Shown here one piece after another: positions 20,852 to 30,441 of a stretch of DNA of 64,000 bases. A model generated the notes under the pieces. It made no database searches. It saw nothing but the letters and a program-made list of their open reading frames with translations, and was not told the origin of the DNA. Positions within the stretch are counted from its first letter, which is position 1, and each line of letters begins with the position of its first letter. The stretch lies in the NCBI RefSeq assembly GCF_003664185.1, contig NZ_RCCS01000006.1, positions 248,001-312,000 on the forward strand, in the 5' to 3' direction. Source of the stretch: Tenacibaculum discolor (GTDB taxonomy: Bacteria; Bacteroidota; Bacteroidia; Flavobacteriales; Flavobacteriaceae). A program made the translations under genes and the position numbers.

Positions 20852-21595
20852 ATGAACAAATTTACAATCCTTTTCGGCATTTTAGGTATATTTCTACTTG
20901 CTGGAATCCGTATAATTTTTGAGTATAAGCGAGCTATTAAATTTAGGTTTGGTAAATACATTAAAACCTTAAATCCTGGTCTTAGATGGATTATTCCATT
21001 TATTGAAACCATTCAAATTGTTGATATTCGGGTGATTACTTTTAATATAGATTCTCAAGAAGTAATGACCGAGGATAATGTGCCTTGTAGTATTGATGGA
21101 GTTGTTTTCTTTAAAATTTATGACCCTGAGCGTGCTGTTTTAGAGGTAGAAGAATACAAGTTTGCCATTACACAATTAGCACAAGCAGCACTTAGAGATG
21201 TTTGCGGTAAAGTTGAGTTGGATACCATACTTTCTAAGCGAGAAGAGATGGGAAAAAACATCAAGGAGATTGTAGAGTTGGAAACTAAAGAATGGGGAAT
21301 TGAAATAAATGATGTTAAAATAAAGGATATTCAATTACCTGAAAATATGCGTCGTATGATGGCGAATCAAGCTGAGGCTGAACGTTCTAGAAGAGCACGT
21401 ATTATTCTTGCGTTGGCTGAAGAACAGGCTGCTTCTAAACTTTTAGAAGCTGGTAAACTTATAGATCAATCTCCTTCTGCTATTAAACTACGTTTATATC
21501 AAACACTATCAAATATAGCAGCGGAGAAAAACTCAACAATTTTATTCCCTTTTCCTGAGGAAGTATTACCAACTAAAAAAAAGAAGTCTAAATAG
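20852..21595 (+). CDS. Slipin (stomatin-like SPFH membrane protein)
   Basis: A 247-residue stomatin homologue. A short membrane hairpin or span at residues 5-24 (ILFGILGIFLLAGIRIIFEY) is followed by the SPFH domain (25-190: FGKYIKTLNPGLRWIIPFIE, DNVPCSIDGVVFFKIYDPER, LPENMRRMMANQAEAERSRR) and a coiled tail with a KKKKSK end. It organises membrane microdomains and often partners a NfeD protease, but none is adjacent here. It is the second SPFH gene flanking the RNA repair island (the other at 12892). Followed by a 13-bp hairpin terminator. Confidence 0.92.
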   Translation: MNKFTILFGILGIFLLAGIRIIFEYKRAIKFRFGKYIKTLNPGLRWIIPFIETIQIVDIRVITFNIDSQEVMTEDNVPCSIDGVVFFKIYDPERAVLEVEEYKFAITQLAQAALRDVCGKVELDTILSKREEMGKNIKEIVELETKEWGIEINDVKIKDIQLPENMRRMMANQAEAERSRRARIILALAEEQAASKLLEAGKLIDQSPSAIKLRLYQTLSNIAAEKNSTILFPFPEEVLPTKKKKSK

Positions 21596-21621
21596 ACTCA
21601 AAAGTTTGGTCTATTTAGACT
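21585..21621. terminator. Terminator between slipin and the ABC/M1 gene
   Basis: A perfect 13-bp stem AGTCTAAATAGAC/GTCTATTTAGACT with an 11-nt loop; the left arm includes the last codon and the stop of the slipin gene. Confidence 0.65.
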
Positions 21622-21634
21622 TTATTCATTTATG

Positions 21635-24600
21635 TTACTTATTTATAGTTGTATCTAGAATAATTTCTTTGCTATTTACAGTTTCAACTAAATCGTGAAT
21701 AAGGTATTGCAACGAACTAGGAGTTACTTCTTTTAAATAGTGTAATAAATCCTTTGTTGTAGCATATCTCTTCGTCATTGTTTTTATTTTTCCGTTGTAG
21801 GTATTCCAATCTTCAATAAATCGTTGTAATGCCAAATTCACCTTATCCTCTCCTATTTTATCTTGTAATATGTACATTGCCAAAGCACCTTTATTGTAAT
21901 ACACATAGTCTTGATTTCCTACCAATGCTAAAGAAGGTTCTGGCATTTTAGTTTTCTTTCGCTCTCTATCATAGGTTTCTTCTTGATATGATAAAAACTG
22001 CGTTACTTTTTCCTTCGGATAATTGTTTTTTAAAACCATTAAGGCTGCATATTGTGCTAAGGTTTCTAAAATCATATGTTTTCCTTGTACATTGGCTGCT
22101 TCTACTTGCATTCCCCACCATTGATGCGCTACTTCATGCGCTGTTACATAAAAAGCCATGTCTACATCTTTTTTGTCGTCAATATCCAACACAAAACCAA
22201 TTGCTTCAGAAAACGGAATCGTACCTGGAAAAGATTGTGCAAACTCTGCATACCTAGGAAACTCCATAATACGTAATTGCTTATACTGATACGGACTGAA
22301 ATGAGTACTAAAATAATCGAGCGACTTTTTCATAGAATTCATCATCCTATCCAGATTATAATCGTGTTTTTTGTGATAGTAAATTTCCAAATCGACTGTT
22401 TTGTCTTTAGAAATCCACTTATCTTTTACAGTAGTATACCTAGCGGAAACAATACTATAAAAATTGATCATTGGCTGGTTCATTTTATAATGAAAATAGT
22501 TGCGCTGTCCCTCTTTCCACTGCTTGATTAAATTTCCAGGAACCACCGCTGTTTGATCTGAATCTGTCCCGATAACCATTTCAAAATATATTCCGTCAGA
22601 ATCACTCCCTGAACGTGCATTTACAAGTTCATGAGTATCTTCCCTCCTAACCTTATTCAATCTTGGTTTTAGCTGAAATTTTGCTCGTTCGTCTGTATCT
22701 CGAAGTTCATACTTTCTATTGTAACCGATTGTGGGAAATTCCTCATTGTTAAAAAACGTTCCGTTGTGCACAATATGAGTTTTTAAGTTTTCGTCAGTAA
22801 ATCCTTTTGGTTTATAGGTTTGTTTGAAACTCATCTTTATAGAATCGTTAGGTTGTAACTCTTTAGATAAGTTGTAAACAGTATATTCAAATGGATTATA
22901 CTCTGTCTTTTCTGTCGTAACTCCTTCAAAACTTAGAGAGTCTAGCTGTACATGAGATGCGATCAGTTTTTGAATATGAATTTCATTGATAGGTTTATCA
23001 AATGTATTTTTCAACATATAATAACCTTCAACTTCATAAGCTCTCCTATTAGGATATAGTTCTACTTTTAAATTTACTGATGTAATCTTTGGTTGTGGAA
23101 GGTATTCAAAAGGTTTTAACGTCTTTTCGTAGTTAACTCTAAAGGCTGTTTCTTCAGCATTTGTCCAATAATCATTAAGAATGTTTGTGTTGTAAAATAT
23201 ATAACTTCCTATACCTATAAAAAACATACTTGTAATCATTACGTATCGTATCAAAGGCTTGGTTATACGTCTTTTTATGGCTTTTAAGCGTTTTATAAGA
23301 GGTGTTTCTGTACCTCTTGTTATTAATAGTGAGCTTATGAGTAATAGTAGGCTACCAAGCAAAAACCAATATACTTTAATCCATAAATAAGGTTGTAAAA
23401 AGTGTCCGTAACCATTCATTTCAGAATACGTTCCTAAAGTTTTTCCTCCAAACTTGTATAAGCTATGCTGAAATCCTACATGTTCTGAGGCAATATTTGC
23501 GATGAAGAACAGGAGTACTAAAAAGATACCCACAAACTTGTTATTACTAATTGCTTGGAAGAAAAAGGCTACAAAAGTGTACAGAATTAAAAAAGGTAAT
23601 ATTTCTACAAAGAATCCGAAAAAATATACATCAAGCTCAAATTGATAGTATCCGTTAGCTACCTGAAAGAGGATTCCTGTTGCAATCAAACTCAACATCA
23701 ATACTATGTAAATAACAATAAGAGCAATAAACTTACTGGTTAAAGCAATTGTATCAGAAATAGAAGTAGCATCATATATCAAATTCAACTTCACAGCACG
23801 TTCTTTCCAAATAAGTTCCCCTGAATAAAATATGAGAATGATGATGAAAAAGTACATCGACATTTCTTGTAGTTCTTCTACTATAAAATAGGTTGCAGGG
23901 TAACTATCTACATCGTATACTGTTCCTAAATTCACAGAATTAATTAAAATGATAATGATTCCACAAATAGCAATTGCCCAAAATGATGTTTCTTTTAATA
24001 GTGATTTGACATAAAATTGAGAAAGCTTTAGCAATTGTATACACTGTGTTTTAAAATTATAGTTGATGTTTATTTTAGGAATTTGATAAGTTTTTTTAGG
24101 CTTCTTTTGTGTTTTTACGCTTTTTTGCTTTGGCACTTTGGTTACTAAACTAAATGAAAATTTACGGTAACCAATTAGTAAAATACCTACACCTAATAAA
24201 CTCCAAAATAACTTATTGTAAAACAGTACTCCGCTAAATGGTATATTAAATACACTGCTTTCTACAGCTGATAAGTCCTTAGCTACCTGTGTTAATGTTG
24301 TTAATGAAAAAGGGTCTAAAATTGCTTGTAAAAACTCGTTTGTTACCGCTTTGGTTAGTAAAAAGACCACAAACAAAATAATACCTTGTGTGTAAACAAC
24401 TAACAATTTTCTACTCAACATTCCTGATACAAAAAATAGGCAAGCTCCAAAGAACAGTATGGGTAAAACAATAATTGTAAACGACCGTATATAAGTAGCA
24501 GCGTTAAACGGCAGCATATCTTTATGCCAAGGCATATACTCACCTAACATCATTCCAAATAGTATTCCGCTAAAGATGATTAACAATACAGTAAAAGAAC

Positions 24601-24916
24601 CTACAAATCGTCCTAATAAATAATCGCGCTTTTTAATAGGGTTTGTAAATAACAATGCTTCTATATTGTACTGATAATCTCGAAGTATGGGAACTCCCAT
24701 TATCATAGATGCCATAATCATAAAAATTCCCGTAATGGCTCCCATGGTTTTCGCTATAATTAATGGACTGTTTTTTTTCATCAACCCTATTTCTACTCCT
24801 TGAAAAATAAAATCGACACCTACGGTTGAAAACAAAAAGAGAAATACAAAAAACACATACGTTTCTGGACGTTTAGCTCTATATTTTAGTTCAAATTTGA
24901 ATATTTCGTACCACAT
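21635..24916 (-). CDS. ABC transporter permease fused to an M1-family aminopeptidase domain
   Basis: A 1093-residue membrane protein of a type common in Bacteroidetes. The N-terminal half has two sets of about six spans of the ABC-2 permease type, the C-terminal 500 residues form an M1 peptidase. The zinc site HEVAHQWWG begins near residue 927, and the third ligand Glu is in ILETLAQY 20 residues after the second His. An earlier ATG at 24961 exists, but it overlaps the ATPase gene; MWYEIFKFELKYRAKRPETY at 24916 is the natural start. Works with the ATPase encoded just upstream; likely exports or processes peptides, substrate unknown. Confidence 0.9.
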   Translation of the reverse strand: MWYEIFKFELKYRAKRPETYVFFVFLFLFSTVGVDFIFQGVEIGLMKKNSPLIIAKTMGAITGIFMIMASMIMGVPILRDYQYNIEALLFTNPIKKRDYLLGRFVGSFTVLLIIFSGILFGMMLGEYMPWHKDMLPFNAATYIRSFTIIVLPILFFGACLFFVSGMLSRKLLVVYTQGIILFVVFLLTKAVTNEFLQAILDPFSLTTLTQVAKDLSAVESSVFNIPFSGVLFYNKLFWSLLGVGILLIGYRKFSFSLVTKVPKQKSVKTQKKPKKTYQIPKININYNFKTQCIQLLKLSQFYVKSLLKETSFWAIAICGIIIILINSVNLGTVYDVDSYPATYFIVEELQEMSMYFFIIILIFYSGELIWKERAVKLNLIYDATSISDTIALTSKFIALIVIYIVLMLSLIATGILFQVANGYYQFELDVYFFGFFVEILPFLILYTFVAFFFQAISNNKFVGIFLVLLFFIANIASEHVGFQHSLYKFGGKTLGTYSEMNGYGHFLQPYLWIKVYWFLLGSLLLLISSLLITRGTETPLIKRLKAIKRRITKPLIRYVMITSMFFIGIGSYIFYNTNILNDYWTNAEETAFRVNYEKTLKPFEYLPQPKITSVNLKVELYPNRRAYEVEGYYMLKNTFDKPINEIHIQKLIASHVQLDSLSFEGVTTEKTEYNPFEYTVYNLSKELQPNDSIKMSFKQTYKPKGFTDENLKTHIVHNGTFFNNEEFPTIGYNRKYELRDTDERAKFQLKPRLNKVRREDTHELVNARSGSDSDGIYFEMVIGTDSDQTAVVPGNLIKQWKEGQRNYFHYKMNQPMINFYSIVSARYTTVKDKWISKDKTVDLEIYYHKKHDYNLDRMMNSMKKSLDYFSTHFSPYQYKQLRIMEFPRYAEFAQSFPGTIPFSEAIGFVLDIDDKKDVDMAFYVTAHEVAHQWWGMQVEAANVQGKHMILETLAQYAALMVLKNNYPKEKVTQFLSYQEETYDRERKKTKMPEPSLALVGNQDYVYYNKGALAMYILQDKIGEDKVNLALQRFIEDWNTYNGKIKTMTKRYATTKDLLHYLKEVTPSSLQYLIHDLVETVNSKEIILDTTINK

Positions 24917-24929
24917 AATTTTACTTGTA

Positions 24930-25802
24930 TTAATAGTTATTAATTTGTGAGAAATACACATCTTCTAATCCAGCAGGTATAGAGGTAAACCCATTTTTAG
25001 GGTCAGATTCGCTCAAAATATTTATGATTGGTTTTCCTAGGAATAATTTTTCATGAATTATGTTATACGCTTGTTTATACTCCTCTAATTCTTGTTTTTG
25101 TATTGTTTTTTGGTATACTTTGCCTTCTAAGCTGTCTATTAGTTTTAAAGGACTGCCTTTTAATGCTACTTTCCCTTGATTAATAATGGCCATGTTGGTA
25201 CACAATTCTTTAACATCCTCTACTATATGTGTTGATAAAATAACAATCGTGTTTTCACCAACTTCACTTAATAAGTTGTAAAATCTATTACGTTCGGCAG
25301 GATCTAATCCCGCAGTAGGCTCATCAACTATAAGTAATTTAGGGTTGTTCAATAATGCCTGAGCAATACCAAAACGTTGCTTCATTCCTCCTGAATACCC
25401 ATCCAAATTTCGTTTTCTAGCTTCATACAAGTTTGTTTTGTGCAACAATGCTTTTACCAGTTCTACCCTATTATTTTTATTAGTAATACCTTTTAATACG
25501 GCTAAATGATTTAATAAGGCTTCAGCAGATACTTTTGGATATACTCCAAACTGTTGGGGTAAATAACCAAGTATTTTTCTCACGGCATTCTTGTCGTTCG
25601 CTACATTTAGATTATCAAACATTACAGAACCTTTATCGGCTTCTTGTAAAGTTGCAATCGTTCGCATTAAAGTAGACTTTCCTGCTCCGTTAGGACCTAA
25701 TAAACCAAACATCCCTTTAGGAATTTCTAACGACACATTTTGCAGTGCCTTTACACCATTTGCATACGTTTTACTTAAGTTTTTAATGGTTAAACTGTTC
25801 AT
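24930..25802 (-). CDS. ABC transporter ATP-binding protein
   Basis: A 290-residue ATPase: Walker A GPNGAGKST at 36-44, Q-loop QQFGVYPKV, signature YSGGMKQRFGIAQ, Walker B LLIVDEPTAGLDP, switch His in STHIVEDV. It energises the permease/M1 fusion encoded immediately downstream. The pair stands divergent from a LytS/LytTR two-component system, which in many Bacteroidetes controls such transporters. Confidence 0.93.
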   Translation of the reverse strand: MNSLTIKNLSKTYANGVKALQNVSLEIPKGMFGLLGPNGAGKSTLMRTIATLQEADKGSVMFDNLNVANDKNAVRKILGYLPQQFGVYPKVSAEALLNHLAVLKGITNKNNRVELVKALLHKTNLYEARKRNLDGYSGGMKQRFGIAQALLNNPKLLIVDEPTAGLDPAERNRFYNLLSEVGENTIVILSTHIVEDVKELCTNMAIINQGKVALKGSPLKLIDSLEGKVYQKTIQKQELEEYKQAYNIIHEKLFLGKPIINILSESDPKNGFTSIPAGLEDVYFSQINNY

Positions 25803-26013
25803 TTTTTTTGAGTATTTAATTGATATTGAACAAACCTACCCATACAGCTTCGACTATTAAAAGTTATGTGATGAACCTACAGTGTTGTGTGATACAAATA
25901 GTACCTTAAGACTATAAAAGTATTTTATCACAGTTAACTGTATGTTTGTCCCTACAGAAAACATGTTTATCAACTAATTTGTGAGGCGTATTTTATTTGA
26001 CTAATATTGAATT

Positions 26014-26808
26014 ATGAATTTTAAAATTACGGATAGAAAAAAGGCTTTTTTTAAGCGTATTTATAGAATATCTCTTGTTTTAATAGGTATAATTATTGTC
26101 GTTTTTAATGATACTTTTGGGAAACTAGAAGGCTTTGTAGAATTTATAACACTCTATTTTTTAGTTTTATTATTTACTTTCTTTTATTGGTTGTTTAAGC
26201 AAATAAAATCGATTATTCGACTAAAAAACGAAAAAGCAAAAACTGAGTTGATGCATCTAAAAAGTCAGGTTAATCCCCATTTCTTTTTTAATATGCTTAA
26301 CAACCTTTATGGTTTGGTAGATAAAGATGCTAAAAAAGCGCAGGAACTTATCTTAAAACTTTCTGATATGATGCGTTATAGTGTTTATGATGGTGAAAAA
26401 GACACGGTTTTACTTTCTGAAGAAATAATATACTTACAAAATTATATAGAGCTTCATAAAATGCGCTATCACAAAACAATTGACATTAAATTCAATATTG
26501 ATGTTGCAGATAATGATTATAAAGTGATGCCTTTGCTTTTTATTATTCTTTTAGAGAATGCTTTTAAGCATGGTGTAGAAAATTTAAGAAACAATGCGTA
26601 TGTCTACTTAAATTTAACAGCTCACAGTAATGCTATACATTTTGAAATTGAGAATAATTTTGATGCTTCGGAAGAAAATCAAGATAAAGGTATCGGTTTA
26701 CAAAACTTAAAAAGAAGATTGGAATTGGTGTATCCTAAAAACCATACACTTACTACTTCTAAAACTGACGACATTTATTCTGCTAAATTGAATATTAAAA
26801 ACGTATGA
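26014..26808 (+). CDS. LytS-type sensor histidine kinase
   Basis: A 264-residue kinase with two membrane spans (about 18-33 and 40-60), a short linker, and the His_kinase domain. The phospho-acceptor is in LKSQVNPHFFFNMLNNLYGL (His near 90), followed by DMMRYSVYDG and an N-box LENAFKHG; the G-box is KGIGLQNLKRRL. There is no large sensor domain, so it likely senses within the membrane. Its stop overlaps the regulator gene by 4 bp. Confidence 0.9.
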   Translation: MNFKITDRKKAFFKRIYRISLVLIGIIIVVFNDTFGKLEGFVEFITLYFLVLLFTFFYWLFKQIKSIIRLKNEKAKTELMHLKSQVNPHFFFNMLNNLYGLVDKDAKKAQELILKLSDMMRYSVYDGEKDTVLLSEEIIYLQNYIELHKMRYHKTIDIKFNIDVADNDYKVMPLLFIILLENAFKHGVENLRNNAYVYLNLTAHSNAIHFEIENNFDASEENQDKGIGLQNLKRRLELVYPKNHTLTTSKTDDIYSAKLNIKNV

Positions 26809-27506
26809 TTAAATACATAATTGTAGATGATGAGCATATTGCTCACGATATTATTAAGGGCTATTGCGATTTATTACCAACTATGGAACTTCAAAAGCAT
26901 TGTTACGATGCAATTGAAGCTTTAGAATATTTAAATAAACACCAAGTAGATTTAATTTTCCTTGATTTAAACATGCCAAAACTAAAAGGATTTGAATTTT
27001 TAAAAACATTGGCTTCTCCTCCTAAAGTAATTGTTACTACTGCGTACAAAGAGTTTGCGCTTGAAGGTTATGAACTTAACATAGTTGATTACTTACTTAA
27101 GCCTTTTGGTTTTGAACGTTTTTTAAAAGCTGTAAACAAAGTTATTGGTACCCCACAAAAAACTCAAACACAAAATATTCCAAAAAATAATACTGAAAAT
27201 ACCAACAGTATTTTTCTTCGTAGCAATAAAAAATACATTCAAGTTACACTTCATACGATTCAGTTTATAGAAGCTGCTGGAAATTATACTAAAGTAGTTA
27301 CTACCAATGATACTGTTACGGTAAGAGAAAAAATATCTAATGTATTACTATTACTTCCAGAGAATGATTTTTTACAAGTGCATAAATCATTTGCAGTAAC
27401 CAAAAGGTATATTAGTAGTATAGAAGGAAATAGAATTTTTATTGGAGATCATATTATTCCTATTGGAAAAATGTATAAAATGAATATCGATAAATTATTG
27501 AGTTAA
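26805..27506 (+). CDS. LytTR-family response regulator
   Basis: A 233-residue regulator: receiver domain 1-115 with acidic DDEH near residues 8-11, phospho-acceptor Asp in LIFLDLNMPKLKG, and KPFG; LytTR DNA-binding domain from about 135 (FLRSNKKYIQVTLHTIQFIE, FLQVHKSFAVTKRYISSIEG). Coupled to the kinase gene by an overlap. Probable target: the divergent ABC/M1 transporter operon. Confidence 0.92.
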   Translation: MIKYIIVDDEHIAHDIIKGYCDLLPTMELQKHCYDAIEALEYLNKHQVDLIFLDLNMPKLKGFEFLKTLASPPKVIVTTAYKEFALEGYELNIVDYLLKPFGFERFLKAVNKVIGTPQKTQTQNIPKNNTENTNSIFLRSNKKYIQVTLHTIQFIEAAGNYTKVVTTNDTVTVREKISNVLLLLPENDFLQVHKSFAVTKRYISSIEGNRIFIGDHIIPIGKMYKMNIDKLLS

Positions 27507-27674
27507 AATTTAAAGGAAGCTTACACTTTTTTCCACCCTATTTATTCTTTAAAGTCTTCACTTTTCACAAGCTAAACTAGTATTATAATCGCTTAACAAA
27601 ATTTTAACGACTATAAAAATAGTTTTACTACTATAATTATAGTTATAGTTATGAAATAATACTATATTTGCTGC

Positions 27675-28058
27675 ATGAATGAACTTACAAAAGCTGAAGA
27701 GCAAGTAATGCAATATGTATGGAAGTTAGATAAAGCTTTCTTAAAAGATATTGTAGAACAGTTTCCTGAACCAAAACCTGCATATACTACTATTTCAACT
27801 GTAGTACGTGTTTTGGTAAAAAAAGAATTTTTAAAGTTTGATACTTTCGGTAAAGTGCGACAATACTCACCTACTATTAGTAAAGAACAATATTTTAAAA
27901 AGCATTTTAAAAATGTAATTGGTAGTTTTTTTAGCGGCTCTAAAAGCAAATTTGCCATGTTTTTTACAGAAAATGAAGATTTCAACCTAAGCGAATTAGA
28001 AGAAATCAAAAACATGATAGAACATAAAATAGAAACCTTAAAAGAAAAAAATGACTAG
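27675..28058 (+). CDS. BlaI/MecI-family repressor
   Basis: A 127-residue winged-helix repressor (LTKAEEQVMQYVWKLDKAFL, KPAYTTISTVVRVLVKKEFL) with the cleavable C-terminal dimer region. Partner of the BlaR1-like sensor downstream, whose gene overlaps it by 8 bp. In Bacteroidetes such pairs control envelope-stress or resistance genes; no beta-lactamase is nearby. A run of TATAGTTATAGTTAT-like repeats at 27630-27655 just upstream may be its operator (TATAATTATAG). Confidence 0.93.
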   Translation: MNELTKAEEQVMQYVWKLDKAFLKDIVEQFPEPKPAYTTISTVVRVLVKKEFLKFDTFGKVRQYSPTISKEQYFKKHFKNVIGSFFSGSKSKFAMFFTENEDFNLSELEEIKNMIEHKIETLKEKND

Positions 28059-29385
28059 TTTTTTAATTTATCTCATCCAAAGCAGTTTGGTATTTTCTTG
28101 TTTATACTTACTTTATATCATTGTGAGTAGTCGAGTAACGTTTCATCAAATTAACCGATTTTTATTACTTTTAATACCAGTAGTGGCTTTATTAGCTCCC
28201 CTATCCTATCTGTTAACTTTTGAAACTTCATCAACCATCATTCAAATTCCACAATTCAACGAATTTGTTGCAAATAGTGAAACTGTATTAATAGATACTA
28301 TAGAAGAAACTGGTACTCAAACCTATAATTTTATAACGATTGTTTTCAGTATGTACTTATTAGGTAGCTTATTAATGTTTGCACGTATGATTCACTCTAT
28401 ATGGTTACTCTTTCAATTGAAAAAACAATCGGAAGTTACCATCAGTAACGACCTACAATTCATACAGACCAATCACACAAGTACATTTTCATTTTTTAAT
28501 TGGATATTTATTTCCAAACACATTCAACCTACAGAAAGTATAATAATAGCACATGAAAAAGCACATGTAAAGTTACAACACTCTATAGATGTGTTATTTA
28601 CAGAAGTCTATATTGTCCTTTTTTGGTTCAACCCATTAGTGTATATATATCGAAAATCGTTAAAATCGATACATGAATATCAAGCAGATAATTGGGTGCT
28701 GAATGGAAATATTAAAACATCTAATTACCTACAGGTTCTTTTACAAAATATTGAAAAAGAAACAGCACATGCTAATAACTTGTATAGTTATTTTAATCAA
28801 CCAGTAATCAAAAAGCGAATAGATATGATCACAAAAAAGCCCACGGCTAAGGTGTACAAACTCAACTACTCAGTATTTATTATGAGTTCAGTAAGTCTTT
28901 GTTTGGCATTTACCAAACCAAACACTGTTGAAAAGCTCTTACCTAATACTGTTCCTCAATTAACAAAGGAATTTGTCCTTGACCCTCCTACCCTTTTTCC
29001 TGTACAAGGAAAAAGTAAAAAAGACATCAGTAGTACATACGGAAAGCGAAGAAATCCGTTAAAAAAAGGTAAAAAAATGATGCACAAAGGTATTGATATC
29101 AAAGCTCCAATAGGAACACCTGTTATTGCTACTGCTGATGGTGTTATTGCTAAAGCTGCTGACCAAAATAAATGGGGTAACTTAGTTATAATTGAGCATA
29201 GCGATGGATACCAAACTTGGTATGCACACTTACAAAAGTTTAATGTTACAAAAAACCAATCTGTTAAAAAAGGAGATGTAATTGGTTATGTTGGTAATAC
29301 AGGTGCATCATTAGGAGCACACTTACATTATGAAGTACATTACAAAGAAACTCAAGTAAATCCTTTAAACTTCATTAAAAAATAA
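28051..29385 (+). CDS. BlaR1-like M56 sensor peptidase fused to an M23 (LytM) peptidase domain
   Basis: A 444-residue protein. N-terminal M56 part: spans near 5-25, 32-55 and 95-115, then the zinc site in IIAHEKAHVKLQHSIDVLF and EYQADNWVL. After a fourth span (about 275-290) comes an extracytoplasmic domain ending in an M23 endopeptidase: HKGIDIKAPIGTPVIATADG, YAHLQKF and GASLGAHLHYEV carry the zinc ligands. Usual BlaR1 sensors have a penicillin-binding domain at this place. The fusion suggests a sensor that touches peptidoglycan itself. Confidence 0.88.
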   Translation: MTSFLIYLIQSSLVFSCLYLLYIIVSSRVTFHQINRFLLLLIPVVALLAPLSYLLTFETSSTIIQIPQFNEFVANSETVLIDTIEETGTQTYNFITIVFSMYLLGSLLMFARMIHSIWLLFQLKKQSEVTISNDLQFIQTNHTSTFSFFNWIFISKHIQPTESIIIAHEKAHVKLQHSIDVLFTEVYIVLFWFNPLVYIYRKSLKSIHEYQADNWVLNGNIKTSNYLQVLLQNIEKETAHANNLYSYFNQPVIKKRIDMITKKPTAKVYKLNYSVFIMSSVSLCLAFTKPNTVEKLLPNTVPQLTKEFVLDPPTLFPVQGKSKKDISSTYGKRRNPLKKGKKMMHKGIDIKAPIGTPVIATADGVIAKAADQNKWGNLVIIEHSDGYQTWYAHLQKFNVTKNQSVKKGDVIGYVGNTGASLGAHLHYEVHYKETQVNPLNFIKK

Positions 29386-29469
29386 TTAGAAGTATCTTTT
29401 TATTAAAACAAAAAGCAGTTCTCCCATAAAATTTGTGGGAGAATTTTGTTTAACAACATATTTAAAATA

Positions 29470-30387
29470 ATGATTAAAAACATATTACAAACTAAGTTAG
29501 TACTTATACTCCTATCTGTTTTTCTCTATAACTCTTTATACGCACAATCTATCAGTTTTACATTTGATGATGGTACTTTAGGCAACAAACCTGGATATTC
29601 TTTTGAAAAATGGAATTCTATGTTGCTAAAAAAATTAAAAGACAACAAGGTAAAAGCTACTTTGTTTGTAAAAGGAGAAGGTAAAAACAGTAAAAGAGGT
29701 AAACACTTATTAACATCTTGGAACAATGAAGGACATAGTATTGCGAATCACACTTATACATATCCTAATTACAATAGCTCTAAAGTAACTTTTAAGCAGT
29801 TTAAAAATGAATTGCTGAAAAACGATAGCCTTATTAAACAATACTCTAATTATCAAAAGTACTTCAGGTTTCCATACCTTAAAGAAGGAAACTCGAAAGA
29901 AAAAATTGAATCTTTTCGTAACTTTTTAAAAGAGCAAAACTATAAAAATGGATATGTAACTATTGATGCTTCTGATTGGTATATAGATAGTCGTTTGATT
30001 AAAAAACTACGTACAGATTCTTCTTTTGACATCAATAAGTTTAGAAAATTTTACTTGGAACATATCTGGAATCGTGCTCAGTTTTATGAAAAAATCTCTT
30101 TTGAGCTTACCGGGCGACATATTAAGCATAATGTATTACTTCACCATAACCTTGCTGCTGCATTATTTATAGATGATTTAATTCAATTATTTAAAGAAAA
30201 AGGTTGGACTATCGTTTCTACCAAAGAAGCTTATGCCGATCCTATCTACAATCAAACTCCTAACTATGCTGGCGAAAGTTTAATTTATGCTTTAGCTAAG
30301 GATTCTAAAAAATATGAGGCCATTTTACGCTACCCTGCCGAAGATAGTAGATATGAAAAAGAAAAAATGAATAAGTTAGGCTTGTAA
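29470..30387 (+). CDS. Secreted polysaccharide deacetylase (NodB family)
   Basis: About 305 residues. The preferred start at 29470 (MIKNILQTKLVLILLSVFLY) gives a clean signal peptide cleaved after YAQ; another ATG lies at 29446. NodB motifs: SFTFDDGT (catalytic and metal Asp), HSIANHTYTYPN (metal His), FRFPYLKEG and LLHHN near the end. Removes N-acetyl groups from an envelope or environmental polysaccharide such as chitin or peptidoglycan. The C-terminal 60 residues are not part of the family core. Confidence 0.87.
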   Translation: MIKNILQTKLVLILLSVFLYNSLYAQSISFTFDDGTLGNKPGYSFEKWNSMLLKKLKDNKVKATLFVKGEGKNSKRGKHLLTSWNNEGHSIANHTYTYPNYNSSKVTFKQFKNELLKNDSLIKQYSNYQKYFRFPYLKEGNSKEKIESFRNFLKEQNYKNGYVTIDASDWYIDSRLIKKLRTDSSFDINKFRKFYLEHIWNRAQFYEKISFELTGRHIKHNVLLHHNLAAALFIDDLIQLFKEKGWTIVSTKEAYADPIYNQTPNYAGESLIYALAKDSKKYEAILRYPAEDSRYEKEKMNKLGL

Positions 30388-30390
30388 TAA

Positions 30391-30425
30391 AAAACTGCTT
30401 AAGGGGTTCCTTAAGCAGTTTTAAA
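30391..30425. terminator. Bidirectional terminator
   Basis: AAAACTGCTTAAGG pairs with CCTTAAGCAGTTTT with a 4-nt loop; serves the deacetylase (plus) and the GG-leader peptide (minus). Confidence 0.85.
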
Positions 30426-30441
30426 TATTCTTTAAAAAGGA

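Noticed and set aside
27600..27660. Tandem repeat or phase-variable tract before blaI
   Set aside because: The TATAATTATAG-like units are few and imperfect and are better explained as a BlaI operator in AT-rich promoter DNA.
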